From Rouxiella chamberiensis (lineage in GTDB: Bacteria > Pseudomonadota > Gammaproteobacteria > Enterobacterales > Enterobacteriaceae), in contig NZ_CP114058.1 in the NCBI RefSeq assembly GCF_026967475.1, forward strand, positions 2,666,001-2,730,000: 64,000 nt of DNA. Reading direction: 5' to 3'. Position 1 is the stretch's first letter. Each line of letters begins with the position of its first letter. Positions 46,463 through 56,723 of this stretch are shown in pieces. Position numbers and translations under genes: made by a program. The notes below the pieces were generated by a model, which was not told where the DNA came from, did not search any database, and saw only the letters and a program-made list of their open reading frames with translations.

Positions 46463-46897
46463 TTACTTGAGGGCGTGAACCATGCACACGGCTTTAGCCG
46501 CTTCTGCGCCCTTCTTGATAAAGTGCTGCAGGTAGAAATCGTTGAACTCTTTTTCCGGCTGGAAGTTGTGCGGCGTTAGAGAAACGGAGAATACCGGCAC
46601 TTCAGTGGTCAACTGAACCTGCATTAATCCGCTTACCACGGCCTGCGCGACGAAGTCGTGACGATAGATACCGCCATCAACCACCAATGCGGCACAGACT
46701 ACGGCATCGACATCGCCACGTTTTGCCAGGCGCTGAGCCAGCAAGGGCATTTCGAACGCGCCCGGCACGTCGAAAACTTCCAGCGTGTATTCCTGATTGG
46801 TGTCTGCCATGTGCTGCTTGAAGCCTACCAGGGTCTGATTCACGATATCGGAATGCCAGTTGGCCTTGATAAAGGCAATGTTCAGAGGGGTGCTCAT
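46463..46897 (-). CDS. 6,7-dimethyl-8-ribityllumazine synthase, RibH2 type
   Basis: 144 residues, clearly related to the RibH2 class known from Brucella rather than to enterobacterial RibE: IAFIKANWHSDIVNQ, EVFDVPGAFEMPL, AALVVDGGIYRHDFVAQAV with the catalytic His80, and VPVFSVSLTPHNF. The enzyme condenses the ribityl-pyrimidine with the C4 unit to make the riboflavin precursor. RibH2 forms decamers in characterised species. It stands alone, convergent with the SnoaL-like gene; I see no FMN riboswitch in its 220-base upstream region. Confidence 0.88.
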   Translation of the reverse strand: MSTPLNIAFIKANWHSDIVNQTLVGFKQHMADTNQEYTLEVFDVPGAFEMPLLAQRLAKRGDVDAVVCAALVVDGGIYRHDFVAQAVVSGLMQVQLTTEVPVFSVSLTPHNFQPEKEFNDFYLQHFIKKGAEAAKAVCMVHALK

Positions 46898-47118
46898 AAA
46901 AACTCCGTTAAAAGGTTCAAAAATTTATTACTGTTAACAAAGATAACCGAACTGCTTACAGATCACCACATCACTGGGTGCGGTTGCAGCAGAAGTTTGT
47001 CGGTTTGAGCATGGAATATTCGGAGACGAAATCGGGTGTTAAAGCATCAAGGGCACAAGTGAGATGCAGAAAGAGAGGTCAGGAAGGTGAGGCGAAGAGG
47101 TAAATTATTGAATCTAAA

Positions 47119-47195
47119 TGGTACGCCCTACAGGGCTCGAACCTGTGACCTACGGCTTAGAAGGCCGTTGCTCTATCCAACTGAGCTAAGGGCGC
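47119..47195 (-). tRNA. argU: tRNA-Arg (anticodon UCU)
   Basis: Read on the minus strand, a complete cloverleaf: acceptor GCGCCCT with AGGGCGT, D arm AGCTCAGTTGGATAGAGC, anticodon loop CCTTCTAAG (UCU), TTCGAGC T-loop and encoded CCA at 47119-47121. It reads AGA codons, rare in this genome type. In E. coli argU is a known prophage attachment site near folD, as here, but no integrase flanks it in this window. Confidence 0.97.
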
Positions 47196-47609
47196 ATTGA
47201 ACTGCGAATTGGCAGTACAGCGGATTCGGATTATACGGGCCATCTACCCCGAGTCAATGGCTTTCGCGCTTACTGCTTAATGCCTGAGCAGATTTGCCGA
47301 TCTTTCTGTGAAAAAACCGATGTACGGCAAGGTATTTAGAGAAATTTCAATATGAAAGCGAGCTAAGTGAGCCTTATGACTTTTGCTGGTTGAAACGGAA
47401 TAACCAAAAATCTCATACCGGCAATTTTTTACCGTTAACCCCTGTCAACTGACTAGTTTATCGAGGTATTTTGGAGTTTAGTTATTAAAATAGCGGCTAT
47501 CTGACGATTTTCTATTCAGCTTATTATGATTCTGAGCCTGACAGCAGGCGCGGCTTCTGACAAAATAGGCGCATCCCCCGTACTTATTAATTGATGGATT
47601 TTTCCCCAG
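47196..47609. other. Intergenic region between tRNA-Arg and folD
   Basis: About 414 bases with no credible gene, integrase or repeat. It must hold the leftward tRNA promoter and the rightward folD promoter. The folD start at 47610 has only a weak ribosome binding site. Confidence 0.4.
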
Positions 47610-48476
47610 ATGGTAGCAAAGATTATTGACGGTAAAACGATTGCGCAGCAGGTCAGAAGCGAAGTCGCTGAAAAAGTTAAGCAACGCCTTGCGCAGGGTA
47701 AACGCGCACCCGGACTGGCCGTTGTACTGGTCGGTGACAATCCGGCCTCGGAGATTTATGTCGCCAGCAAACGCAAAGCCTGTGATGAGGTCGGTTTCCT
47801 TTCCCGTTCATACGATTTGCCTGCTACCACGACGGAAGCCGAACTGCTGGCGCTGATTGATCAACTTAATAACGACGACGCAATCGATGGCATTCTGGTG
47901 CAGCTGCCGCTCCCGGCCGGTATCGACAACGTTAAAGTGCTGGAAAATATCCATCCCGACAAAGACGTGGACGGCTTCCATCCGTACAACGTTGGCCGTC
48001 TGTGTCAGCGCGCGCCGAAACTGCGCCCCTGCACGCCACGCGGCATCATTACTCTGCTCGAACGTTACAATATCGACACCTTCGGACTGAATGCCGTCGT
48101 TATTGGTGCGTCCAATATCGTGGGTCGTCCGATGAGCATGGAGTTGTTGCTGGCGGGTTGCACGACTACCGTCACGCACCGTTTTACCAAAAATCTGCGT
48201 CACCACGTCGAAAATGCCGATTTAGTGGTCGTTGCCGTGGGTAAACCCGGCTTTATTCCGGGAGAATGGATCAAACCGGGCGCTATCGTGATTGATGTCG
48301 GTATTAACCGTCTGGAAAGTGGTAAAGTAGTCGGCGATGTTGAATTTGAAACCGCTTCAGAGCGCGCTTCATTTATCACCCCGGTTCCAGGTGGCGTAGG
48401 TCCGATGACCGTTGCTACACTTATTCAAAATACCTTGCAGGCATGCGAGGAATATCACGACGTGAATTCTCACTAA
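47610..48476 (+). CDS. folD: Bifunctional methylene-THF dehydrogenase/cyclohydrolase FolD
   Basis: 288 residues, as in E. coli. It interconverts 5,10-methylene-THF and 10-formyl-THF for purine and formyl-methionine synthesis. The catalytic Tyr50 and Lys54 are in YVASKRKAC; the substrate loop LVQLPLP, the [16 protein letters not shown] segment and the NADP motif [15 protein letters not shown] are intact, as is the C-terminal [14 protein letters not shown]. It precedes ybcJ by 11 bases. Confidence 0.98.
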   Translation: MVAKIIDGKTIAQQVRSEVAEKVKQRLAQGKRAPGLAVVLVGDNPASEIYVASKRKACDEVGFLSRSYDLPATTTEAELLALIDQLNNDDAIDGILVQLPLPAGIDNVKVLENIHPDKDVDGFHPYNVGRLCQRAPKLRPCTPRGIITLLERYNIDTFGLNAVVIGASNIVGRPMSMELLLAGCTTTVTHRFTKNLRHHVENADLVVVAVGKPGFIPGEWIKPGAIVIDVGINRLESGKVVGDVEFETASERASFITPVPGGVGPMTVATLIQNTLQACEEYHDVNSH

Positions 48477-48487
48477 GACAGGATGGC

Positions 48488-48706
48488 ATGGAAACTTTTT
48501 ATCTCGAATCTCACCCGCACGTAGAACTCTGCGACCTGCTCAAATTTATGGGCTGGTGCGAGAGTGGCGCTGCAGCAAAAGCGGTGATTGCCGAAGGTCT
48601 GGTCAAAGTTAACGGTCAGGTTGAAACCCGCAAGCGCTGCAAGATTGTCGCTGACCAGCAAATCGAATTTGCCAGCAGCAAGATGGTCGTCAAAGCTTCC
48701 GAGTAA
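48488..48706 (+). CDS. ybcJ: S4-domain RNA-binding protein YbcJ
   Basis: 72-residue S4-like RNA-binding protein. It matches E. coli YbcJ in the core (HPHVELCDLLKFMGWCESGA, AIAEGLVKVNGQVETRKRCKI with slight changes). The ATG at 48488 is the family start, after AGGA. It shares the folD transcript and ends at a strong terminator. Confidence 0.95.
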   Translation: METFYLESHPHVELCDLLKFMGWCESGAAAKAVIAEGLVKVNGQVETRKRCKIVADQQIEFASSKMVVKASE

Positions 48707-48730
48707 TCAGACGCACCTGACAGGCTCAAT

Positions 48731-48767
48731 AAAAAACGGCGGTTAAGCAATTAACCGCCGTTTTTTT
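48731..48767 (+). terminator. Terminator after folD-ybcJ
   Basis: AAAAAACGGCGGTTAA pairs with TTAACCGCCGTTTTTTT around GCAA: a long perfect stem with a T7 tail, usable on both strands. Confidence 0.95.
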
Positions 48768-48790
48768 ATGGCTCGAAGAGATTAAAAATA

Positions 48791-48905
48791 AACCTGTAGC
48801 CTCAAGCTAAGGCTAGGCGACGACTAAGCAAATTCCCGGGAGCTTAGACTACCAAGCGACTGGGGTGAGCGAAGGAAGTCAACGCCGCTGTAGCGCAAAA
48901 GATAC
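48791..48905. repeat. Dispersed intergenic repeat, copy 2
   Basis: Between the convergent ybcJ and cysS genes. The core AAGCAAATTCCCGGGAGCTTAG, split here as AAGCAAATTCCC and GGGAGCTTAG, then GACTGGGGTGAGC and CAACGCCGCTGTAGC, parallels 1551-1620. It is longer and more imperfect than a terminator and has no coding potential. Confidence 0.6.
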
Positions 48906-48908
48906 GGT

Positions 48909-50294
48909 TTATTTGCGACGCCAGGTAGTACCAGCCGCCCCATCTTCCAGCACAATGCCCATTTCGTTGAGACGGTCACGGGCTTTGTCGGCCATTGCCC
49001 AGTCTTTGCTTGCGCGCGCATCGTTACGCTGCTTGATGAGCGCTTCGATTTCCGCGACTTCGCCATCATCTGACTGTGCGCCTGATTGCAGGAACTGCTC
49101 CGGCTCCTGAGTCAGCAGGCCCAACACACCCGCCAGACGACGAAGTTCCGCTGCCAGACCGTTGGCTGCCTCCAGATTTTCACTTTTCAGGCGATTGATG
49201 TCGCGCGCCATATCAAACAGCACGGAATAGGCTTCCGGGGTGTTGAAATCGTCATCCATTGCCGCACGGAAACGCGCTTCAAACGCTTCTCCGCCCGCGG
49301 GCGCAGCGGTCGCATCAGTACCACGGAGTGCAGTGTACAGGCGCTCCATCGAGGTTCTGGCGAGTTTCAGGTTCTCTTCGCTGTAGTTCAGCTGGCTACG
49401 ATAATGGCCCGACATCAGGAAGTAACGCACGCTTTCGGCGTCGTAATATTTCAGCACATCACGCACGGTAAAGAAGTTATCCAGTGATTTGGACATTTTC
49501 TCGCGGTCGATCATCACCATGCCGGAGTGCATCCAGGTATTGACGTAAGGACCGTCATGGGCGCAGCTCGACTGGGCAATTTCGTTTTCGTGATGCGGGA
49601 ACATCAGATCTGAACCGCCGCCGTGAATATCGAAATGCGAACCCAGCTGCTTGCAGTTCATTGCGGAACATTCGATATGCCAGCCCGGACGGCCGTTACC
49701 CCAGGGTGAGTTCCAGCTTGGCTCGCCCTCTTTGGACATTTTCCACAGCACGAAGTCCATTGGATTTCTTTTTACATCGGCCACTTCAACGCGTGCGCCA
49801 GCCTGAAGCTGGTCGAGATCCTGACGCGACAAAATACCGTAATCCGGATCGCTTTCAACAGAGAACATAACGTCACCGTTGATGGCGATGTAGGCATGAT
49901 CGCGGTCGATCAACTGCTGCACTATCTCGATGATTTCCTGAATGTGGTGCGTCGCACGCGGCTCCAGGTCAGGAGGTAAAATACCCAGCGCGTCGAAATC
50001 GGCGTGCATTTCGGCGATCATGCGATCGGTCAGCTCAACAAAGCTTTCGCCGTTTTCGGCAGCACGTTTTATGATTTTGTCATCGATATCGGTGATGTTA
50101 CGCACATATTTCAGTGAGTAACCCAAATAACGCAGATAGCGGGCAACGACATCAAAGGAAACGAACGTGCGACCATGTCCGATGTGACACAGGTCGTAAA
50201 CAGTAATCCCACACACGTACATACCGATTTTTCCGGCATGAATTGGTTTAAATTCCTCTTTTTGGCGACTCAGGGTATTAAAAATCTTCAGCAT
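48909..50294 (-). CDS. cysS: Cysteinyl-tRNA synthetase
   Basis: Class I synthetase, 461 residues, the E. coli length. The zinc-binding Cys28 (YVCGITVYD), HIGH at 37-40 (HIGHGRTFV) and KMSKS at 266-270 are intact, as are [12 protein letters not shown] and [15 protein letters not shown], which hold further zinc ligands. It is divergent from ppiB. Confidence 0.98.
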   Translation of the reverse strand: MLKIFNTLSRQKEEFKPIHAGKIGMYVCGITVYDLCHIGHGRTFVSFDVVARYLRYLGYSLKYVRNITDIDDKIIKRAAENGESFVELTDRMIAEMHADFDALGILPPDLEPRATHHIQEIIEIVQQLIDRDHAYIAINGDVMFSVESDPDYGILSRQDLDQLQAGARVEVADVKRNPMDFVLWKMSKEGEPSWNSPWGNGRPGWHIECSAMNCKQLGSHFDIHGGGSDLMFPHHENEIAQSSCAHDGPYVNTWMHSGMVMIDREKMSKSLDNFFTVRDVLKYYDAESVRYFLMSGHYRSQLNYSEENLKLARTSMERLYTALRGTDATAAPAGGEAFEARFRAAMDDDFNTPEAYSVLFDMARDINRLKSENLEAANGLAAELRRLAGVLGLLTQEPEQFLQSGAQSDDGEVAEIEALIKQRNDARASKDWAMADKARDRLNEMGIVLEDGAAGTTWRRK

Positions 50295-50601
50295 CGAGCT
50301 ATTCCAATTGTGTTGTGTGAAATTACTTAAACGGCAAAAAGGCGCAAATAATACCGCTTAGAACATTGGGTTTATAATATAACGAAAAACCCGCTACCGA
50401 AACGGGATAAGGCCCTCGCAGGGGAGATTGGCCCGTTATATTTGTTATAACATAACAGCTAAGCGTTCAATGTGCTTTCATTCTGTCTTAAAAAGCGGCG
50501 ACAAAAGCAGAGGCTGACGGCTACTTTTGAGTTATGGTATAAGAAAAGGCTATAGTACGGCCTCATTAATGAGTAACACCAACAAAAGCAGGATGATTAT
50601 T
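50295..50601. promoter_or_regulatory. cysS-ppiB divergent promoter region
   Basis: The ppiB promoter is likely TTGAGT (50527-50532) and TATAGT (50551-50556), 18 bases apart, giving a leader of about 40 bases. On the cysS side TATTAT-like boxes lie near 50375. A symmetrical AT-rich stretch (GTTATATTTGTTATAAC, 50433-50449) is present but I cannot assign it. No gene is seen. Confidence 0.5.
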
Positions 50602-51096
50602 ATGGTCACTTTTCACACCAATCACGGCGACATCGTTATCAACACCTTTGCTGACAAAGCGCCAGTCACCGTTGAAAACTTCCTGAACTACTGCCGTAAA
50701 GGTTTCTACGACAACACTATTTTCCACCGTGTCATTAACGGTTTCATGATTCAGGGCGGCGGTTTCGAGCCGGGTATGAACCAGAAAAACACTGACGCAC
50801 CTATCAAAAACGAAGCGAACAACGGTTTGAAAAACACCCGTGGTACGCTGGCGATGGCGCGTACCAACGATCCACACTCCGCAACCGGGCAGTTCTTCAT
50901 CAACCTGGTGGATAACGACTTCCTGAACCACAGCGGCCAGAACGCGCAGGGTTGGGGTTACTGCGTGTTTGCAGAAGTCAGCGAAGGCATGGACGTTGTC
51001 GACAAAATCAAAGCGGTTGCAACCGGTCGTAGCGGCATGCACCAGGATGTACCAAAAGAAGACGTGCTCGTGACAAGCGTTACCGTTAGCGAATAA
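50602..51096 (+). CDS. ppiB: Peptidyl-prolyl cis-trans isomerase B
   Basis: Cytoplasmic cyclophilin, 164 residues. The ATG at 50602 ([13 protein letters not shown]) is the family start and follows AGGATGATT; earlier in-frame starts are not conserved. Catalytic landmarks are [25 protein letters not shown] and [10 protein letters not shown]. It is followed by lpxH 12 bases later, as in E. coli. Confidence 0.97.
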   Translation: MVTFHTNHGDIVINTFADKAPVTVENFLNYCRKGFYDNTIFHRVINGFMIQGGGFEPGMNQKNTDAPIKNEANNGLKNTRGTLAMARTNDPHSATGQFFINLVDNDFLNHSGQNAQGWGYCVFAEVSEGMDVVDKIKAVATGRSGMHQDVPKEDVLVTSVTVSE

Positions 51097-51108
51097 CGCG
51101 ACGCAGGA

Positions 51109-51831
51109 ATGACAACGTTTTTTATCGCAGATATCCATCTTTGCGACCAGGAACCGGCAATCACTGCCGGTTTTCTGCGTTTTTTACGCGAAGATGCGCC
51201 TAAAGCCGATGCGCTCTATATACTCGGCGACCTGTTTGAAGCCTGGATTGGCGATGACGACCCGCAACCGCTTCACACCGAAATCTCAAGTGCGCTCAAT
51301 GCATTACATCAGCAAGGCGTGCCGTGTTTCTTCATTCACGGTAATCGCGACTTCCTGCTCGGCAGACGTTTTGCCCGTGACAGCCTGATGACATTGCTGC
51401 CCGAGAAAAAAGTACTCGAACTTTACGGACGCAGAGTGCTTATCCTGCACGGCGATACGCTTTGCACTGATGACATGAGCTACCAGAAATTTCGTAAAAA
51501 AGTACATAATCCACTGATTCAACGCATTTTTCTGGCCCTACCGCTCAAATGGCGTCTGAAGATTGCCGCGAAAATGCGCGCCGACAGCAAGGCCTCGAAC
51601 AGCCATAAAGATCTGCGCATCATGGACGTCAATCAGCATGCCGTGACGCAGGAGATGCAGATGCACGGCGTCGAATGGATGATCCACGGCCATACACATC
51701 GTCCCGCCATTCACGACGTTCCGCTTGGCGACAAGCTCGGACATCGCGCGGTGCTTGGGGCCTGGCATGAAGAAGGCTCGATGGTGAAAGTCACGGCCGA
51801 CGGCGTCGAACTTGTGACCTTCCCCTTTTAG
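51109..51831 (+). CDS. lpxH: UDP-2,3-diacylglucosamine pyrophosphatase LpxH
   Basis: Cleaves UDP-2,3-diacylglucosamine to lipid X in lipid A synthesis, a peripheral membrane Mn-dependent enzyme; 240 residues as in E. coli. The calcineurin-like metallophosphatase motifs are in order: [38 protein letters not shown] and [12 protein letters not shown]. It follows ppiB closely. Confidence 0.97.
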   Translation: MTTFFIADIHLCDQEPAITAGFLRFLREDAPKADALYILGDLFEAWIGDDDPQPLHTEISSALNALHQQGVPCFFIHGNRDFLLGRRFARDSLMTLLPEKKVLELYGRRVLILHGDTLCTDDMSYQKFRKKVHNPLIQRIFLALPLKWRLKIAAKMRADSKASNSHKDLRIMDVNQHAVTQEMQMHGVEWMIHGHTHRPAIHDVPLGDKLGHRAVLGAWHEEGSMVKVTADGVELVTFPF

Positions 51832-51860
51832 TTTCAACCGCCTTTGGCAACAAGGTAAAA

Positions 51861-52473
51861 TTAAACCGGCACCCCGCTGTGAAAACGGAACTGCTCGTCG
51901 GGCGTCAGTATCAGTTCCGCCTCTACCCTGCCCAACTCTTCGACCCGGTTCGCTGATGTCGGTCCCGGCATACTGCTGCGCCAAAGACAGATAATCCTGA
52001 AAATGCCGCGCCTCGGAGCGAAGCAGCGAGGTATAAAATCGCGATAGCGTCCTGTCGAGATACGGGGCAATTTTGGCGAAACGCTCGCAGGAACGGGCTT
52101 CGATGTAGGCGCCGATAATCAGGCGATCCACCAGCAAATGCATCTCGTCCTGATGCCGCGAATGTTTGAGCATGCCGTTGGCATAACGTGATGGCGTCAG
52201 GACTTCATAGCGGATATTGCGTTTTTGCATGATCTCGACCACTTGCTCGAAATGATGCAACTCTTCACGCGCCAGTCGGGCCGCGCAGAAAAGCAGTTCT
52301 GTGCGGTCAAGATAACGGGTCATCAGACTCATTGCCGACGCGGCGGCCTTCTTTTCGCAGTTGGCATGGTCAATCAGCATAATTTCTTGATTTTCAAGTG
52401 CGACATCGACCCAGCGACCAGGTGTTTCGCAGTGCAGAAAGTCATTGATAGGGGCCAGCAGGTCCTTATTCAT
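51861..52473 (-). CDS. miaE: tRNA-(ms2io6A37)-hydroxylase MiaE (frameshifted)
   Basis: Diiron oxygenase that hydroxylates the isopentenyl group of ms2i6A37 in tRNA. The start at 52473 gives MNKDLLAPINDFLHC. Diiron ligands are recognisable in HANCEKKAAASAM, REELHHFEQV, YIEARSCERFA and RSEARHFQDYL. The frame breaks at 51947-51951: GGTTC on the plus strand should be GTTC, restoring TDISERVEELGRVEAELI and the end FRFHSGVPV. Without correction the frame runs on into the antisense of lpxH. Restored length is 203 residues, matching the short MiaE class rather than the 270-residue Salmonella form. Confidence 0.9.
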
Positions 52474-52556
52474 GGCGTAAATTCCAGATAAAGTGCAACG
52501 AAAGGGGATTCGCCGATTATACAAAGTCATTACAGGATTCTCACCTGATTACGGCG

Positions 52557-52572
52557 ACGCAACCGTTTTCCT
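52557..52572. promoter_or_regulatory. PurR box of purEK
   Basis: ACGCAACCGTTTTCCT matches the PurR consensus ACGCAAACGTTTTCNT at all but one position. It overlaps the probable -35 region of the purE promoter. Confidence 0.88.
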
Positions 52573-52594
52573 AGCGGTTTTGCCGTGCTATTAT
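52566..52594 (+). promoter_or_regulatory. purE promoter
   Basis: TTTTCC (52566-52571) and TATTAT (52589-52594), 17 bases apart, with the -35 inside the PurR box, so repressor binding would block polymerase. Confidence 0.6.
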
Positions 52595-52674
52595 TTGCGC
52601 CCTCTCGGTCAGGTAATCATTTTGTTTATATCGCCACCTGACAACGCTTGCATAATCACAGGAGCTTTACAGGC

Positions 52675-53184
52675 ATGACATCCAACGTTACCCCGGCAAA
52701 AATCGCTATCGTCATGGGGTCTAAAAGTGACTGGGCTACCATGCAGTTCGCTGCTGACGTCCTCACAACGCTGAATATTCCCTTTCATGTCGAGATTGTC
52801 TCCGCTCACCGCACGCCGGACAAACTGTTCAGCTTTGCGGAGCAGGCGTCTGAAAAAGGTCTGGATGTCATCATCGCCGGTGCCGGCGGTGCAGCACACC
52901 TGCCGGGCATGATCGCTGCAAAAACGCTGGTGCCCGTTCTCGGCGTGCCAGTGCAGAGCGCAGCCCTGAGCGGCGTAGATAGCCTGTATTCCATCGTCCA
53001 GATGCCACGCGGCATTCCTGTCGGCACGCTGGCTATCGGCAAGGCGGGCGCTGCCAATGCGGCTCTGCTGGCGGCACAGATTCTGGCGCTTCACGACACG
53101 CGCATTGCCCAGGCGCTCGCGACCTGGCGTAAAGAGCAAACCGATGAAGTGCTGAACAACCCCGATCCGCGGGAGGAAGCATGA
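52675..53184 (+). CDS. purE: N5-carboxyaminoimidazole ribonucleotide mutase
   Basis: Moves the carboxylate of N5-CAIR to C4 of the imidazole in purine synthesis. 169 residues, as in E. coli, from the ATG at 52675 after ACAGGAGC. Conserved segments: [28 protein letters not shown] with the catalytic His, [14 protein letters not shown] and [20 protein letters not shown]. It overlaps purK by four bases. Confidence 0.98.
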   Translation: MTSNVTPAKIAIVMGSKSDWATMQFAADVLTTLNIPFHVEIVSAHRTPDKLFSFAEQASEKGLDVIIAGAGGAAHLPGMIAAKTLVPVLGVPVQSAALSGVDSLYSIVQMPRGIPVGTLAIGKAGAANAALLAAQILALHDTRIAQALATWRKEQTDEVLNNPDPREEA

Positions 53185-54245
53185 AGCCGGTCTGCGTACT
53201 CGGAAACGGCCAGTTAGGTCGCATGCTGCGTCAGGCGGGTGAACCTCTGGGAATTGCCGTGTATCCGGTCGGCATTGATGCCGAACCTGAAGCCGTGCCG
53301 TTCCAAAACAGCGTTATCACCGCCGAAATCGAGCGTTGGCCTGAAACCGCACTGACCCGCGAACTGGCAAGCCACACCGGCTTTGTGAATCGCGATATCT
53401 TCCCGCGTCTGGCCGACCGTCTGACCCAAAAACAGCTGCTCGACCAACTGGGTCTGGCGACCGCGCCCTGGCAGTTACTGGCCGATGCCACCGAGTGGAG
53501 CAATATTTATTCCACCCTGGGTGAACTGGCTATCGTCAAACGCCGCGTAGGCGGTTACGACGGCCGCGGCCAATGGCGTTTCCGTCAGGGTGAAGAAACT
53601 ACCCTGCCGCAAGAATGCTACGGCGACTGTATCGTTGAACAGGGCATTAACTTCTCCGGTGAAGTGTCTCTGGTCGGCGCACGTGGCCACGATGGCAAGA
53701 CGGTGTTTTATCCGCTGACGCATAACCTGCATCAGGACGGCATTCTGCGCACCAGCGTGGCATTGCCTACGCCGAATGCCGCGCAGCAGCAACAGGCAGA
53801 ATCCATGTTGTCTGCCATCATGAACGAACTGGGCTATGTCGGCGTGATGGCGATGGAGTGCTTTATCGTCGAAGAAGGCCTGCTGATTAACGAACTGGCA
53901 CCACGCGTTCACAACAGCGGCCACTGGACACAGAATGGGGCGTCCATCAGCCAGTTTGAGCTGCACCTGCGGGCCATTCTAAGCTTGCCGCTGCCAACGC
54001 CGGTCGCCAGTACGCCGTCGGTGATGGTCAACCTGATTGGTACCGACGTCAACCTCGACTGGCTGAGCCAGCCGCTGGTGAATCTGCACTGGTATGAAAA
54101 AGAAGTCCGTGCAGGCCGTAAAGTCGGACACCTTAACCTCAATGACGCCGACCCGCTGCTGCTGAAAGACAATTTGCAGGCGCTGATCCCGATGCTGCCT
54201 GCCGAATACGCCAGCGGCATCGAGTGGGCGCTCGACAAGCTGTAA
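53181..54245 (+). CDS. purK: N5-carboxyaminoimidazole ribonucleotide synthase
   Basis: ATP-grasp enzyme that carboxylates AIR using bicarbonate, feeding PurE. 354 residues (E. coli 355). It starts [20 protein letters not shown] and shows ATP-grasp features [26 protein letters not shown] and [15 protein letters not shown]. It is translationally coupled to purE by an ATGA overlap and ends at a strong terminator. Confidence 0.98.
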   Translation: MKPVCVLGNGQLGRMLRQAGEPLGIAVYPVGIDAEPEAVPFQNSVITAEIERWPETALTRELASHTGFVNRDIFPRLADRLTQKQLLDQLGLATAPWQLLADATEWSNIYSTLGELAIVKRRVGGYDGRGQWRFRQGEETTLPQECYGDCIVEQGINFSGEVSLVGARGHDGKTVFYPLTHNLHQDGILRTSVALPTPNAAQQQQAESMLSAIMNELGYVGVMAMECFIVEEGLLINELAPRVHNSGHWTQNGASISQFELHLRAILSLPLPTPVASTPSVMVNLIGTDVNLDWLSQPLVNLHWYEKEVRAGRKVGHLNLNDADPLLLKDNLQALIPMLPAEYASGIEWALDKL

Positions 54246-54251
54246 TCGGAA

Positions 54252-54277
54252 AAAAAGGGCACTCAGGTGCCCTTTTT
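54252..54277. terminator. Bidirectional terminator between purK and ybbP
   Basis: AAAAAGGGCAC / GTGCCCTTTTT around TCAG, between convergent genes. Confidence 0.9.
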
Positions 54278-54289
54278 CATGTCTTAAAA

Positions 54290-56723
54290 TCAGCTCTGAT
54301 AACTGCGGAACAGGGCTTTGCCCTTAAGCAGTCGAATCCCCAGCCAACCGCCGCACAGTGACAACAATATTGCGCTGGTTACCGGCACCGACCACCACAG
54401 CACCATGTTTGGCTGCCACGGGAAATCAAACACCTTGCGTTGAAGCAGCCAAAGCGCAGCCTCCGCGCCCACGGCTGCCGCAATCCCGGCGACAAGCCCG
54501 AGTACCGCAAACTCGCACCACAGTGTGCTACGCAGTAATTTCTTGCTGGCACCCAGAGTGCGGTATACCACCAACTCCTGACGACGCTGGCGCATGCCGA
54601 CCTGAATCTGCGCCAGAAGCAGCAATCCGCCACACAGGATAACCAGAATCACCATGACTTCCAGCGCACGACTGACCTGCTGCAACACATCGCCTATCTG
54701 GCGCAGGATTGAGCCAATATCCAGCAGGCTCAGGGTCGGGAATTGGCGGTTAAGTTCAACCAGCAGTTTACCGTCGCCTTCATAGTGGAAGCTGGTCAGC
54801 CAACTTTGCGGCTGGGCATCCAGTGCGCCCGGCGGGAAGATAAAGTAGAAATTGGGCCGCAAACTGTCCCAGTCCACCTTGCGCAGGCTGGTCACCTTGG
54901 CGCTGAAATCTTGGGTATCACCGCTAAAGGTCACGGTATCGCCAAGCGCGATGCCCAAACGGTCGGCAATGCCTGAATCAATCGACACCTCGCCCGCCCT
55001 GGGAGCCCCGCTGCCTTCAAGAATCGTGTTGTGCGCAGGAAGGCCCTGCATCCACGTCAGATTGAGTTCGCGCTCCAACGCCTCGCGCCCAGAGTCGCCC
55101 GGACGAATCAGGTCGGTCGCCTCCTGCTGATTGATTTTGGTCAGTCTGACGCGAACGATGGGATAGAAGGTATCGGGCTCGACCTTGCGCTGACGCAGGA
55201 AGTCCGTGACCTGAGGCACTTGCTCTTTGGTCAGGTTCAGCAGGAAATAGTTCGGGCTGTCGGGAGGCAACTGTTGCTGCCACTGGTTGAGAAGATCACC
55301 TCGCAGCACCAGCAGTAATGCCAGCAGCATAAAGGACATCGAAAAGGCTGCCAGCTGACTCAACGTGACCCAGGGCTGGCGCAGGAGACGATTAATCGCC
55401 AGCCGCAGCCCCAAATGACTGACGGTGAGGCGGCGCAGCAACAGCAGACTCAACCAGCCAATGCCGCCCAGCAGCAGCGAAAGCACGACAATACCGGCAA
55501 GGAGCGCCCATAGCAGCGGACTATTGCCGACCAGCGCCACCAGCAGACCAACCACAACCAGAGTGATGATGGGCAAAAAATAGCGCAGCGGCCAGACATT
55601 GGCGACCACATCCTGACGTAACACTCTTAAAGGCAGCGTGGCAGCCAATTGTCGGTAAGGCCGCAAACCGACCAGCAGCGAAATCACCACCAGCGCGCCC
55701 ATTGACCACACCCACGGCCATAATCCGGCCGGCGGTAATTTATTCGGCAGCACCGGCGCCAGCATTTTCATCAGGATAGCTTCGAAACCGAGTCCGACTA
55801 CGCTACCCACGATTGCCGCCAGCAATAAAACGGCAACCCATTGACCAATAATCAGTTTTTGCAACGCCTTGCGCCCTGCTCCGAGCGTTTTCAGCACCGC
55901 AACGAGGTCATAGCGGCTTCGGCAGTAGTGATTCATCGACACCGCAACGGCAGCAATCGACAGCATCAGGGTCAATAGGGCCGACAACGTCAGAAATTGC
56001 TGCGAACGTTGCAGCGAACCGGCTGAGTGCGCCGTCTGACTCTTCCATGCCGTACCAGCGCTGATCGGGTTTCAACAGCCCCTTTATCGCTTCGCCATAG
56101 CGCGCAATATTCTCGGCCGAACCGGCGAACATATAGCGGTAGGTCAGACGACTGCCCGGCTGAATCGCACCTGTCTTTTCCACATCCTGCAAATTCATGA
56201 TAATTCGCGGAGCGGTCTGGAAAGGGTTGAAACCGGAATCAGGTTCCTGATTAATGACGGCCGCAATGCGCAGCGTGGTATCGCCGACGTCGAGATTATC
56301 GCCGACCTTGAGGTTGAGCAGTGCCAGCAGGCGCGGAGCGACCAGCACGGTACCGGGCTGCGGTTTGACACCGGGCGGTTGTGTATCCAGATTCCCGTAC
56401 AGCGGATAGGCCAAATCCGTCGCTTTTACGGAAGCAAGCTGGGGCGAGTCGGCGGCAAACGTCATGGTCATGAACGACAGCTGACGGCTGACTTTCAACC
56501 CCTGCTGACGGGCATCTTCAATCCAGGCCTCGGTAATGGGATGGGCAGAACGCAGCACTCTGTCACCGGCAATAAAATCGCGACTTTGCTCGCTCAGCCC
56601 TTTGTCCATACGATCGCTGATGCTGCCCAGCGCCAGCACGCAGGCGACGGCAAGCGTCAGGGAAAGCCAGACAATCAGCAGTGACGGCGAACGCCACTCA
56701 CGCCAGAACCATCGCCAGATCAT
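54290..56723 (-). CDS. ybbP: ABC transporter permease YbbP (frameshifted)
   Basis: Large FtsX/MacB-fold membrane subunit of an ABC complex thought to act with TesA, restored length 810 residues (E. coli 804). Start at 56723 (MIWRWFWREWRSPSLLIVWL) overlaps the ybbA stop. It has an N-terminal helix, a periplasmic domain, and two FtsX-like four-helix blocks. The frame breaks at 56016-56020: GAACC on the plus strand should be GAAC, restoring GALSRSLQRSQQFLTLSALL. Function in E. coli is not settled; it does not look like a classic importer because no binding protein is present. Confidence 0.9.

Noticed and set aside
46898..47118. FMN riboswitch in front of the RibH2-type gene
   Set aside because: The conserved RFN blocks (AGGGGCAGGGTGAAATTCCC-type and the ACCGGCGGTA region) are not present on the minus strand.
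47119..47609. Prophage or island attached at the tRNA-Arg gene
   Set aside because: No integrase, direct repeat of the tRNA 3' end or foreign genes are seen between the tRNA and folD; the neighbourhood is ordinary housekeeping.
51538..51860. Extension of the miaE frame through the antisense of lpxH
   Set aside because: It exists only because of the frameshift at 51947-51951; the corrected frame ends at 51861 with the conserved FRFHSGVP motif.
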